A DNA stretch of 64,000 bases from NCBI RefSeq assembly GCF_905147365.1, contig NC_056425.1:6703501-6767500 (forward strand), read 5' to 3'. This document shows, one piece after another, positions 44,027 to 56,600 of the stretch. The position numbers were made by a program, and so were the translations under genes. Source of the stretch: Aricia agestis (Eukaryota > Arthropoda > Insecta > Lepidoptera > Lycaenidae). Each line of letters begins with the position of its first letter. The stretch's first letter is position 1. The notes beneath the pieces were generated by a model. That model searched no databases, was not told the DNA's origin, and worked only from the letters and a program-made list of their open reading frames with translations.

Positions 44027-45290
44027 TATTAGTGTGTGTTTCCTATCTGATCGTGTGTTTACTATTTACCTATGAATTATTTAAGTTTGCAATTTTAAAT
44101 TGCGTTTTAGTTTTATTCAAATAGATAATGTGTTAGAGGTTACTCACGATCGCACTTGATATTTTAACTCTAATTAAAATAGTTTAACAGAAAACGTACA
44201 GAGAATAACTCAAAATGTTAAATAAATTAAAGTCTTTGAGTGTGGCCGTAAACAATGTAACATAGACTCATTAACAATTTAATATAACAAACAATTTTAC
44301 AGTAGAAAAAATAAAAGCGCAAGAAATATTGCCTATATTTTTATAATTTATCAAAACAAAATATTTTTAGACCAACGATTATGATCATGTTGCAATGTTT
44401 ATTTTAATGATAATTAGAATTTTTGCCTTATTTTTCTACGCGTTGCGATCATATCGTTAATTATTGTTTTTGCGATCTGTGTTTCTAATATTAATGAGGC
44501 CCCCCGCTGCCACGTTGCTTTAAAGCTTAAACTGTAAGAAACCACATCAAAAATAGCTAATTATAATAATTTTCCATTATCTCACACAATTATAATATAG
44601 TATTAAGCAATTAACTCTAAACACTAACAGTTGCGGACGTAGCCATGCATGCTAGCCTCGTCCTTGTCTCGGATTCGCGATTATTCAGCCTTAGATTAAT
44701 GTGATAACACCTCGGAAATAGTTAAAAATGTTGTTGAAAAGAACTGTCGCTTTGCCGAGGTGTGTTCGATGAACGAAGGTGAAGGTTACCGCGCAGGAAC
44801 CGTACATTTTCCGAGATAATAAGCATCTTATGTCCTTACCCAGGACTCAAACTATCTCCAGCAGTAGCAAAATTGGTTCAGTGGTTTAGGCGTGAAGAGG
44901 TAACAGACAGATAGAGAGGCAGAAACTTTTTCGCATTTATTTATAGTATGAACTAGATGACCCGATGAACTTCGTATCATTTGCCTCTATAATATTAGAC
45001 ATACCGCGCGGCTTCGCCCGCATAAATCTAGACAGGCGGTAGCGTGTCTAGCCAAGTTCCTGCATAACAGAACTGACGAGCAACACCGTATGTAATATTA
45101 GTATTTTGAGGGAAACCGTACATTTTCCCGCAAAAAATAGCCTATGTCCCTTCACGTGGTCTACTCTACATCTGTGCCAAATAACTTAAAAAATCATCCA
45201 GTAATTCCCGGGATAAGCGCCTTCAAATAATTTTCCCGGTTTCTTACACATTTTCCTCTGTTTCTTCGCTTCCATTGGTCTTAGAGTGAT
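44027..45290. other. Intergenic, no gene seen
   Basis: AT-rich with no supported exon. Minus-strand Lep1-like fragment at about 44,795-44,955 and a 'gcggcttcgcccgc' repeat piece near 45,010. A GC-richer patch is at 44,630-44,690. Confidence 0.45.
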
Positions 45291-45291
45291 T

Positions 45292-45439
45292 GCCTATTTA
45301 TCGAGGAAGGAGGAAGGCTATAAATAGCCTTCCTCGATAAATAGGCTAACACTGAAATATTTTTTACGTGAGATTTGCCGAGACCCCCCTTTCTCTAACG
45401 TATGATTAGATGAGATTTGACTCGACCCACTCCCCCCCT

Positions 45440-45518
<79 letters not shown>

Positions 45519-45655
45519 GGTTATTGGCTATAAATAGCCTTCCTCGATAAATGGGCTAACACTGAAATAATTTTTACGTGAGATTTGCCGAGACCCCCCT
45601 CTCTCTAACGTAAGATTAGATGAGATTTGACTCGACCCCCTCCCCCCCTTAAGCT
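45292..45655. repeat. Direct 125-bp repeats around a (TA)n tract
   Basis: The block 'ggctataaatagccttcctc...gactcgacc...ccccctt' occurs at about 45,318-45,440 and 45,527-45,650, with (TA)n at 45,443-45,514 between. The first block begins with a hairpin (gcctatttatcgaggaagg and complement, 45,293-45,344). Confidence 0.8.
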
Positions 45656-46205
45656 CACGTAATTTTGGACGCCCCCTAAGTTCATTGCCAGTCCGTCTCC
45701 GTCCACATTAAAAAAGGATATAGGAATAAAGAAGGATAAGACGAGTTTAAAATAATATTATTATATTAGTTTTATTGTCATTTATGTTTTGACCCAAAGT
45801 AGATTTTTACAATTCTAAGAATATGATATAATTATTATGAATAATAATTATAATGTATGTAATATTTTTCCCTAAACTCAGTCTATCTCTCGTGAAGTTT
45901 AGAGGTTATCACCTTCACAGCGATGTACAATAAAAAATTGTAAGTTCAGACGTACAATAGATCTATGCTGCATTAAAACATTATGTTAATATTAAACTTA
46001 TTTCATTAGTTTAATAATTTAAAGTAAAAAGAAAAAAATTTTTTTTTCGAAGAAAAAAATATATAATGCTGTGTGAATGCTGTATCTATAATGTTTTAGG
46101 TCACTGGCATATTCTTATCATGTCCAAAGATTCTGCTATTTATCATACTGCTACAAGTAATCGAACGGGAAACAATATTTCAGATTATACAATAAATATT
46201 TAAAA

Positions 46206-49200
46206 ATGCAGAAGCAAATCATTGTAAGTACAAAAAGACGATGTCAATTTGTTAGTTGTGTTCAATTATTTTTTTCATTTTATGTTGCATCTTGCATGTC
46301 GAAATAATATTATCATGGCAACGCCACAAACAAATTGTTTATATTTGGTTACACGTCAAATTGCGTTGCCATGACATGACATGATTTTGACATGCGCAAT
46401 AAAAACGCGACTACTTGCATGCTTTAGTTTTTATTGCATTTCAAATGACAGAAAAAATATTAAAGATCTTTCACCGTGTAAGTAGATTAACGTGAACCAG
46501 CGTGAAACAGCGCTTGCGCTGTGTTTCGCCGAGTGAGTAAGTTTACCGGAGGCCACTGACCTCTATATACACTGGACAGGCGATCGCTATCAATAAAATG
46601 TTCCTATTTGAAAGTCGCCATATTGGCGCTGATAAGTGCTGATAAGAAACGGAAGACGTCGCTGCAAGCTCTACCAACACTGACCTCTATAATACACTGG
46701 ACAGGCGATCGCTATCAATAAAATGTTCCTATTTGAAAGTCGCCATATTGGCGCTGATTGCTATGTGCAAGCAGTGGTGAGTGTACTTGGAACTACTATT
46801 TTGCAAATGGCGGTTGTCATTTTCTATATAAATTAGTTCACAGTACGCTCACCGCGGCGCTTCAAATCGGCATAAGAAATGGCTGTCATTTTGTACGGCA
46901 TAGCCTGTCCAGTGTACTATAGAGGTCAGTGCCGGAGGCCCAATCCCCTACCCTCTTCCCTTCCCTACCCTCCCCCATTCTTTTCCCTTGCCTACCCTCC
47001 CCTATTACCTCTTAAAAGGCCGGCAACGCATCTGCAGCTCTTCTGATGCTGCGAGTGTCCATGGGCGACGGAAGTTGCTTTCCATCAGGTGACCCGTTTG
47101 CTCGTTTGCCCCCTTATTTCATAAAAAAAAATTAACATTGAAAAATTCTGTTAAAAATAATATTATTATATTTTATCCATACTAATATTATAAATGCGAA
47201 ATACCTCTTCACGCCTAAACCACTGAACCGATTTTGCTCCAATTAGGTATGGAGATACTTTGAGCCCTAGGAATGGACATAGGACACTTTTTATCCCGGA
47301 AAAATGCACGGTTCCCACGCGATAAATGAATTTTGGCGCAACCGAGGTGCGGGCATCGCGAGTATAATAATATAATATTTTATTTTGTGATTTCAGGTCG
47401 CGTTTTTGCTGGTGTCTCTTATCAGTGTGGCTTTTGGTCGCCCGCAAGGTAAAAAAAATTGTTTAGTCACTTAAAAATGTAGTAGTATCATTTTTATAAA
47501 GGGTCCTTTAGCTAAGATGCTATCGATTACTATAAAAGATCAGTATCGTTATATAAGAATGTTTTGGACACGAAGATGACAAACATTTTTAAAACAGTTG
47601 TCATTGAAAAATGAAAATGACCAACAAAAATTGATATTTGTGTCAATCGGCTGTTTTTAAACTTGTAAGTTGTAAGATGGCGATTAGCTATGTCCACACT
47701 GTGCACTTTCATCTTCAATTTTCGTCATCAACTTTCATATTGGCGCATTCAATAATTGAATGCGTCAAGGAACGCAACGCCAATATTGACATTTTTGAAG
47801 TTTTGGATACGGTCAGAGGGCATGCGTCGCGGGCATGCCTCACGTTCGCTGTTGACTGCGCTATGACGCATGCCCTGCCCGAACAGAAAAAGACACAAAG
47901 CTATTGGCGGCATCTTACTGTAACTCTATTATGTTCATTTTCAAGCCAAGTGGCAAAGTCAAAGTCAACCTTTACTTACTTAATTTTTACATTTACTTTC
48001 TCTTTTTCTTTTTCAGTCAATGTGGTCGATGGTGAAAGCCAAGGTAAAAAAATCTTATTACCCGGCTTATTACCGGTTACAACTTAACCCTTCAATTAGT
48101 GCCAAATTCTTTGCAAAAAAAGTGGGTACGTGGTGTGCAAAAGAAAATGGCGCCCGGCCTACCCTCTTTGTACAAATAATGTAATAACCTTACATCTAAT
48201 CCATATTTTATGTTTGTGTGAAAAATATAATATTAAAATATGTTAAATTTTCTATCTATCAAGCCATCATAATAGTATTTAGTCAGATGTGATATTCGTC
48301 TCACCACTGTAAACTTTGAAATCTATGCTTCTAACTATTTCGCAACAAATATATTAATACATTATTATAATCTCAATAACACAGAGCTATACAAACTGTT
48401 TACGTAAACAATAAAAAATATTTAAAAAAAACATGAAAAATAGAGAAGATCCGTCCGAGTAAGTACAGTTTTATGCTAAGCTAAAATGAATCTTATTTCG
48501 ATGCGTATACGCTTGGTATTTGGCTGTGTGCAAGGTTATTGTTTTGGATTGAGATTAATCCCCGCCTTAATATAGTAACAAAGAAACAACTCAGCAGCCA
48601 CGTAGCTATTAAGGAAATATCAAATATAGGATGCGTCCGCGCATGTTAATGTAACAATAGTCAAACAAACCATCTGATCATATTAATTATATGATTCACC
48701 TAGGGAAAAAATACCAATATGCTACGTCTTAATTATTGAGGATGACAAACAGACACATAAAGTCCACTCTAAATTCTAACCATAAACTGCTTGTCTCTTT
48801 TAGGTGACTTGCCGATCTTTGCTGCCCCCCTAGACAAGTGGCAAAACGCTAACGCTAAAAAAATGTATGGATTTGACATTAGTATTCGCTAGGGAAGCGA
48901 TGACTTATGTCAAATTGCATACATTTTGTAGCGCTAGCGCTAGCGTTAGCGTTAGCGATTTGCCACTTGTCTAGGGGGGCTGATTGCCGATTTGAATTTT
49001 TGCCGGTCACTGTCGCTTGCGGCAAAGATTAGAAAGTCACCTTTACACACTAAAATATTGGTATTACGTTGTTGTCACGAACGCACCATATCGCAAGTTG
49101 GATATTTCCGTGCGCAAAAGTTCAAAGGCGGAATTTGTTACTATCTGGCCAATTAAGGAGTTATAAAATATTACGGTCTTATTACAAAAGATTTAAACAC

Positions 49201-51826
49201 CCGTTGAACAGTTGATTAGAGAAAAATTCAGCACAAAATGGTCTCAAAACAACTGTTCAACAGATGTTTAGTTTTTTTGTGGTAAGACCGATATTGTCTA
49301 CTTGAATCATAGAGTTTACCTTTTTTTTCAGTTCACGTTGTCGACGGTGAGCATCAAGGTATTTTTAAAAAAAACCAGATATCTCAGATTTAGGATTCAA
49401 TATCCTTGTATTCATGGGCGTACCGAGGGGGGAGCAGGGGGGGCAGGGGGGGGCAGTCCCTACTAAGTATATTATCTAGTACTTACTTTATCTATAAAAA
49501 TTAAAAATTAAGAAAACGAATTTTTGCCATTTGTTTGCAATACAATATTTTTACGACAAAAAATTATAACCCCCCCCCCCCCCCCCCCCTGGTCCAGAAC
49601 CTGGGTACGCTCATGATTGTATTCATCATCATCACATAAAATATTCTTGGCTACACATTTTGTATGAACTATCAGAGATCGATAAAATACTAGGACAGCT
49701 AAAATGCTAGCGATGTTGCCTCAAACTTACACATCAATTATTTTGCAATTATTAAGTAATATTAGTTATTGCACGAAACTTTATTATGTACATTGTACCA
49801 TCGAGGAAGTTGATTCCTATGCAATTGACAGACCAACAAATTATTTGGTCGAATATGTCAATTCAATGTTAATTGTGATCTGTCAGCTGGGTTTGACGTA
49901 ACGCGACCAAACTACTTAGGTTCCCGATTTGCATAGGAATCAACTTCTCTGATAGTACATACATAATTAAAGTTATATTTTTTCGAAAATCAAAGTCTTC
50001 TCATACCCATAAATATCTGCTTAATGATTTAATTAATATGGATTATATTATACTACATTCTAATATAAGTTTATAATTTTTTCAGTTGATGTCGTCGATG
50101 GAAGCAATCAAGGTAAGACTTTAACTTAAGGCGACGCCTTGATAATTTGGCTGTCGATATCGCTAGATATCGATTTTTCTCAGTAATGACTAAAGCTAAA
50201 GTTAAAGTTCATTGTCAGTATTTATCATAACTTGTATTTGTCTTTGAATTACCCATAGCATAACACGATTGGTCAACGAAAAAGACCTCTGTAAAAAAGG
50301 GATTCCTAAAAAAGGAATCCCTTTTTTTGCAGAGGTCGTTTTGATTCCTCTGTTGGCAAAATTGCCAACAGAGGACTCAAGAGAGTGATTTAAGCTTCCA
50401 TTTGTACATAGATTGGTTCAAGCATATACTTTAGTTTGCCCATAGCTTATATGAAATGTATTTATGGTTTTTAAATTACGCGACAAAAACCATTTTGTCG
50501 CTTACGCCCTTTCCATTTTTTGCTGTTCCATTGCTTGTTTTCTGTGAGAGGCCGGGCCGTAGAAAACAAGCAATCTAAAACATAATATCCAACACGGTTT
50601 TTTTACTTTAACGTGGCGTCACCTTAATTGGAATAAATATCGCTGATTTTGATGAAATTCAGAGAATTCAGGAAAGGTTACTAGTGCAAATCTTAATATG
50701 CACCTAATACCCAAATTGTTATGCTAGAGATTCAAATATATTATATACTTAATAGGAAAATTAAATTATATTTTAATTATATACTTAATAGGGTTATCCG
50801 GTACTGAAACTTCCCTATATCCTTTTCTCCAGGAAAAGATATAGGGTAGTTTTGATGTTGGCTGGTTTGATTCTAAAACTGTGACTACATCAAAAAACTA
50901 GAAGAGATACCATAGGTGCAGACAGACACACTTTCGCATAATTATGTATAGTATGAAAGTATGAATATCATGTTTTATTAAATTTAATAATCCTGTCTTT
51001 TTTTTTCCAGTCCACGTCGTAGATGGAGATAGTCAAGGTAAGAATTAAAAAATCTTGTAATGTTCCTAAAATTAAAAAAAAAATACTAAGAATTCATGTA
51101 CAAAAATTATGGTGAAATGTAAAACAATCAACTACAAAATATGCATTATTATATTGACAACACAATCAACTACAAATGCATAATAGGGATTTCGACAAGG
51201 TCAAAGATTAGATGATTTTTTAAATGAAATAAAGACATAGCGATAAAATATAAGTATTTCCAAAATTTCAGCTTCATAACTTATGTATTTTTTTTGTTCT
51301 GAGCCTTCAAAGTTGGATAGTCAAGTCGATTTTTTTTATAAAATTCCTTAATTTTTGTATAACATTCGATAAGTTATGCAATTTATAAAAAAATATCTTA
51401 TGAAACCACTTTCATAAACGCAATATTTAACATAGCTATCGAATAAACTACCTAAGCGTGACGTCACAGTTAGGTAACATTTTGTATGCATATCTTAGAG
51501 AGTTTTTAAGCTTTCGAAGTCATTTTTTCACCGATATTCCTATTTTTGAATGATCCTTCACATCACAGAAAAAAAAATCGTCATGCCTATATATAGTGCA
51601 ATGCATAATTATATAGATAACAGTTTTTATACTTTAATTTTTATCAACTTATATAATTAATATTATTTTTTATTTTCAGTTCACGTAGTCGATGGACCTA
51701 GTAAGTATTTTTATTTTAACATATAAATCAAAGTACCTTGGCAAATAAAGAAAAAGCTTTATTTTATTTGAGTGTATTTTAAAAATACTTTATTTTTCAG
51801 GTGGACCACAACCGAGAGACGCATAG
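46206..51826 (+). CDS. Mini-exon gene A: secreted nine-residue-repeat precursor (74 aa)
   Basis: I built this from splice sites; I do not recognise the family. CDS exons: 46,206-46,223, 47,397-47,448, 48,017-48,043, 49,332-49,358, 50,086-50,112, 51,011-51,037, 51,680-51,700, 51,801-51,826 (225 nt in 5.6 kb). Every intron is gt...ag with a pyrimidine-rich acceptor. Exons 1-2 encode a signal peptide (MQKQIIVAFLLVSL...FG), then RPQ. Exons 3-6 are each 27 nt, phase 1 to phase 1, and encode VNVVDGESQ, VHVVDGEHQ, VDVVDGSNQ and VHVVDGDSQ; exon 7 (21 nt) gives VHVVDGP and exon 8 SGPQPRDA-stop. The mature chain is acidic, has no cysteine, and has no dibasic cleavage site between units. AATAAA at 51,897-51,902. 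It is probably a secreted peptide or peptide precursor; immune or structural roles are guesses. Its paralogue follows at 53,687. Confidence 0.85.
46501..47130 (-). repeat. 'gaaataagggggcaaacgag' repeat, interrupted by hAT MITE
   Basis: Reverse member of the 6,256 family: 'cagcgcttgcgctgtgtttcgc' to 'cccccttatttcat' plus A-run. Removing the MITE and one ccggaggc restores a normal member. Confidence 0.85.
46554..46931. mobile_element. hAT-type MITE with 8-bp target-site duplication
   Basis: 378 bp, ends cactgacctctata and tatagaggtcagtg. It interrupts a minus-strand dispersed repeat and is flanked by ccggaggc on both sides (46,546-46,553 and 46,932-46,939), an 8-bp duplication as made by hAT elements. 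The left part holds a partial tandem repeat of its own end (46,554 and about 46,679). It lies in intron 1 of mini-exon gene A. Confidence 0.88.
47171..47362 (+). repeat. Lep1-like repeat next to exon 2 of gene A
   Basis: Family of 1,386. It ends about 35 bp before the start of exon 2, close to the acceptor's pyrimidine tract. Confidence 0.55.
48822..48982. mobile_element. Palindromic MITE, (ca)gcccccctag termini, in intron 3 of gene A
   Basis: Third member of the 1,906 family, with GCTAAC/GCTAGC hexamer arms. The flanks 'gacttgccgatctttgctg' and 'gattgccgatttgaat' are unrelated to the other insertions. Confidence 0.8.
49413..49615. repeat. 'catgggcgta' repeat with long G and C runs
   Basis: Starts attcatgggcgtaccgagg with G runs and ends with a 20-base C run and 'gggtacgctcatgattg', so the ends are mirrored. 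A related piece is at about 19,070-19,137. Confidence 0.6.
49793..49966. mobile_element. MITE, gtaccatcgaggaagttgat termini
   Basis: About 174 bp; inverted ends gtacCATCGAGGAAGTTGAT and 'atcaacttctctgatagtac'. A degraded relative is at 12,738-12,898. Confidence 0.65.
50287..50580. repeat. Cluster of short perfect hairpins in intron 5
   Basis: Four foldbacks in about 300 bp: gacctctgtaaaaaagggat...(50,285-50,338), cctctgttggcaa (50,347-50,374), cgcgacaaaa/ttttgtcgc (50,478-50,503) and tgcttgttttct...agaaaacaagca (50,532-50,571). Confidence 0.7.
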
Positions 51827-52240
51827 TCTGTTTCTTATTTCTTTTTATACTCAACAAAAGATTTAGTGTTTTACTAAACTCAAATTTTACAAGCTTAATA
51901 AATATTCTTAAGTACTTAGGTATTTTTATTTTAAACCTGAATATGCAAACAAAAACGTTTAAAAGACCATAATATGAAAATTATAAAATTGAATAAGATT
52001 TTTGATTTTTGTAAAGTAAAAAATGTTTGTAAACATTTTTTGGGCTAAATTGACGTTTACGAGCAGCATTTAAACTAGATATTTTATAAAAGTCGGCTAA
52101 GCAGATTAAGCGTGAAAAGATAACAGAAGAACAACGAACAGAATTAATATAAACACTTTGTGTTATGGATAAATGTTTTAAATCTTTCCAAACATGTTTT
52201 GACAAACTCAATCTCTACCATAAAGTTAATATACCTAGTG

Positions 52241-53326
52241 GAATAGAGCAACAATCTCGAGCTGTCAAACGTAACCGAAATTGGTTTCATCTGTGTGTAA
52301 AAATATGTGTACGTATACAATTACACAAAGCATGATTGAACATGATTTCTATGAGATTAAGACCCAATTTCACCAACCTCTGTTAGTTAAATAGTTAAAT
52401 CCTAACAAGGCATTACTTAACGGACCTTGGAAAATTAAACAGACTGTTAAAATACTTATGTCCCACAGTAAAAATTTAACAGCGGATTAGTAAATGCAAT
52501 GTTAAGTGAACAACGAATGAACAACTATCATTTCGTTCATTCTTGTTATAAGGCAACGAAATTGCAATGTACAAGATTAATACGACATGTTTGCTGCAAT
52601 GTGTCACTTTCTTCCATAGTAGTATAATAGTAGATAATGTGACCAAATTAAAATATCACTGATCGCATACTTTTGTTACGCTATAATAGTTCTTCTTAAT
52701 TTAACAGGTTAATAATTATTATCTGTCAAATCTGAAAACATGAATCATAATACAAACTTTTATTCACTTATTTCGGTTTGGTAATTTTGATACAAGTTAG
52801 TATATTTGCAATGTCAAGGAAAATCCGAAGGCTGAATTTTTGACAAAGTGAAAATAAGTAATTATTCATAACTATGAAAATAATTAATAATAGGGACGTA
52901 GCGGAAACATGGCGGAAAGACTCAAAAGTCAAAAAGACTCAAAAGTCAAAACAGATTCTTTTATTGATATTGCATATTATTGTCTTTGAAAGTTGTTATT
53001 TTGACTCATATAACAGCCTGTTAAATATTTAACGGACCTCCATAGCAGGAATTAAATTTAACACCGTGTTAGGCGATTTGACATGACATTAGTGTATGGT
53101 AGAACGCTCGATAGCTCTAACAGGCCGGTAACTGATTTAACAAGCCATTATTTATTTAACATTGCTTGATGAAACTGGGTCTAAATTGTCAACGTGCGGC
53201 ATGTGCCGACTGGACGTCAAAAAAAGAGTGCTGCTGTCATGTATCACACGTCTCTTTTTACCACGCAGTGTTACTGATAGTGACATCTCTCTTGCTCAGG
53301 CCTTTGTTTCTCTATTCCGCTATAAT
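52241..53326. mobile_element. Nested MITE between genes A and B
   Basis: Outer ends tagtggaatagagcaac and 'tctctattccgctata' form an inverted pair. Within it lies 52,362-53,182, bounded by acccaatttcacca and 'tgatgaaactgggt'. The inner element has 'ttaacggacc' words in both orientations. No transposase ORF. Confidence 0.6.
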
Positions 53327-53686
53327 GTAAGTATTACTAATATGATCTCTACCGAATTACTAGTTTGATGCTTACTATTAAAAAAACATAACAACTTGTA
53401 CTTGTGTGTCACAAAAAACCATAACAGATCAAATACTCAAATAGATCGGGTTTCTGTTTTTTTAATCGACAAATAATATTTGAGATGGACGTAATTTTAT
53501 ACGGACGTCTTTTCTGTATTGATTCTAGGAAATAATATATTATTGGTAGCTATAAATATTTCTGTTGATTGGTTTTCTTAATATTTTATCATCGTTTCTT
53601 GATGAACATAGTGTAATATCGCGTTTTCAGTTAAAAAATAATAACTAGCTTGATATTATTTTGATAAAAGAGGATCAACAGTGAAA

Positions 53687-56600
53687 ATGCAAAAACAATT
53701 CATTGTAAGTCCTACTATTTTATATTTGTACATGAATAATAAGACGTAATATGTAATTGTACGTATTTTTATTACTAACAATTTATAATGCTACAGCCTA
53801 CAGTTAACATAATATTACAATGTTGTGTTTTCAGGTAGCATTTTTGTTAGTATCTCTATTTAGCGTGACTCTTTCTAAACGTAAGTATATCAGGGCCTCT
53901 ATCATGAGCTCTTAAATCCATTCTCTTTACGTCCTTATCTGACTGTATAAGGACGTAAAGTGAATGGATTTAAGAGCTCATAATAGGGCCCCAGTAGTAA
54001 TTAGTAAGATATTATAGTAGTTGTTTATTATTGTTATTTAGGGCCTGTTTCACCACTTCCTGATAAAGTGCCGGATAGGCTATCCACAACTTTTTTGACA
54101 GATTCTCCATACTTTACCTGTCAAGTTAAGTGGTGAATAGCCTATCCAACACTTATCAGGAAGTGGTGAAACGGGCCCTAAGTATTACAAAAATTTATCA
54201 AAATATAACTACGTTTGCTATATTTATTAAATATATTTTTTCGACCTTCGATACGATCAGACAGGAAAAACTTCGTTTTGAAGGTGCTATTTCATAAGGA
54301 TCTATGATTACTTAATTTTCCTACATTATTCACAATTATATACAATAATATTTATTTCATATTTCTTTTCAGACTATATAATCAACGGTCCCAATGGCGA
54401 AAAAAGTAGGTACTTATAATTAAAAATAACCACTTATAGGCTTACTTTAATGATCTTGTGGCATTAGGATGACAATATCATGGCAACCACTCTTGTACAT
54501 TTACAAGGATGTTAAAATAGGCACTTGGATGACTATGGAGGCGAAGAAATGCGAAGAAACTGTCACTCAAAATGACAGTAATGTCATCTTTAATTTGGGC
54601 TATATACTTTAGGTAACATTGATGTGGGAGTTCAATAGCTATCTTTCAAATGACAGTTAACAAAATGGCGTTCTAATTTTGGATTTGTGCCAAAAACCCT
54701 TAAAGCTGTAGATACTATACAGTATACTGTAGTCGGCGAAACATGGCGGTAGCGGTCATTGACTCCCTGTCAAAAACTTGTTATTTTCTATACAAAGCCA
54801 CGATTGAAAACATCTGACACTTCATTGTCAATCGCGGTTTATGTAGAACAAGTTTTTGATAGGGAGTCAATGACCGCTACCGCCATGTTTCGCCGAGTGC
54901 AGTATAATAGTATTCATTCAGTAATTACTTGTTAAGTACTCAAATAAATCTGAGCCCTATTTAATATTTAAGTGTACATAGAAACAAAACTTTATTAAAG
55001 TACCAATAAAACGCATGAAGCGATGCAGCACGTAATAAAATTATTGTAACAAAGAAATAAAAAATGGCGTCCACGTCTTAAGGATATTGAGTAGGACGAG
55101 CACGCGCATGACAAGAACAATTTTCCTGTCATACACCATCTGATTAACTATAGTAATTATACAATGCATCGCTTAGATAAAATAATAACAATTATTATAT
55201 ATTTCATTAAATAAGATGCTGCCCATTTGTGCATGAAAAACATACAAATGGTCTTCATCTTTTCCAAAAACACTGCAGTATCTACCCCTAGCCATAATAC
55301 ATTCTCTATTTTCGATATCAAAATCAGATGTGAAATATAGGGATTTCGAAACTAGCGAATGCATTTTGACTAAGTACTCTGTATGACATAGGATATTGTC
55401 TATAGTCAGGACAATAGGTGGCACCAGCGGTCATTGATCTTTCTAGTCTAGGAACTATGTGAAAAATACTCGCACTGCATTCCGTTAACTTAAAAACAAA
55501 ATTGAATTCTTGTAAAGAAATAGACTATTATATTTTCATCGAAAAACGTCTTGGTTACCTCTACGTATGATAATCTCCAACGATTAATTATGAGTTTGAA
55601 GTGATAGAATTCATTAATTATGAGTTTGAACTTTGAAGTGATAGAGTTCACATCGTGTATGCGAATACGATTAGGATATCACCCTTAGACTAGAAACATC
55701 TGTCGCTTCATTGTCAATCACGGTTTGTTTAGGAAATGACAAGTTTTTTGACAAGGAGTCAATGACTGCAACAGACAGAATTCCGCAATTTAGAATTGAC
55801 GTAGTATTATTTGGTATTCATACATATGATTTTTTTCACTAGATATGTAAAATATACTTAATAGATGTTATTTCTTTCAGTTCCATTTGTCGATGAAAGC
55901 TTCGGAGGTAATTATTTTTAAAGATTACTAAGAACCAATTTTAACCACTACCATTAATTATTTGTTAATTTGATATAACTTGTTTTTCAGTGCCCGTTGT
56001 GAATAGTGATAATGAAGGTAAGATACACAGTATATACAAAATACACGTATTAAAGACATAATATATAGGGTGTTACGAAACAAAGTCATAATACCTTAGG
56101 TTTTGCATAGAGTTCTCTACAAAATAGCAATTATGATATAGGAATAACTGTAAGAGTTAATTTTGACTTTTATGTTTCTACAAGAAATGTTCCAAAATAA
56201 TGAATTTTGTACATAAAGATAATATTAAAAGCAACTCTTTCATTCGTAATTAGTAATTCTTTTACTTACATTGACAGCTGGCGCGCACTACGACTTTTTG
56301 TCGCGCGATTATTTTACCGACCTATAAAAATTCAAATAAAACGCCACTTTATGACATAAGCTATAGGTTTCATTTTGCTCTATGCCGTTGAAAAGCAGCG
56401 GCAGCATGGGTCGATAGACAATTGTCGGTAGAAAATGAAACGGTCTATAGCTTATTTCATAAAGTGACATTTTATTTGAATTTTGGTCGGTCGGTAAAAT
56501 CGCGCGACAAAAAGTCGTAGTGCGCGCCAGCTCTTATTAAAATGAGGCGTGAAATATGTTGATATTGTAATAACTAATAAGAGACTTTCTTGAGAAATTC

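Noticed and set aside
46167..46176. NF-kappaB-like site (gggaaacaat) upstream of mini-exon gene A
   Set aside because: Only the first half fits the consensus, and it lies about 30 bp before the ATG, probably in the 5' UTR; not enough to claim immune regulation.
47638..48087. 149-codon ORF with a hydrophobic stretch
   Set aside because: It runs through intron 2 and across exon 3 of mini-exon gene A and through foldback repeat sequence; no coding signs of its own.
53662..53667. GATA-type motif (tgataa) upstream of mini-exon gene B
   Set aside because: Short AT-rich match close to the start codon, expected by chance here.
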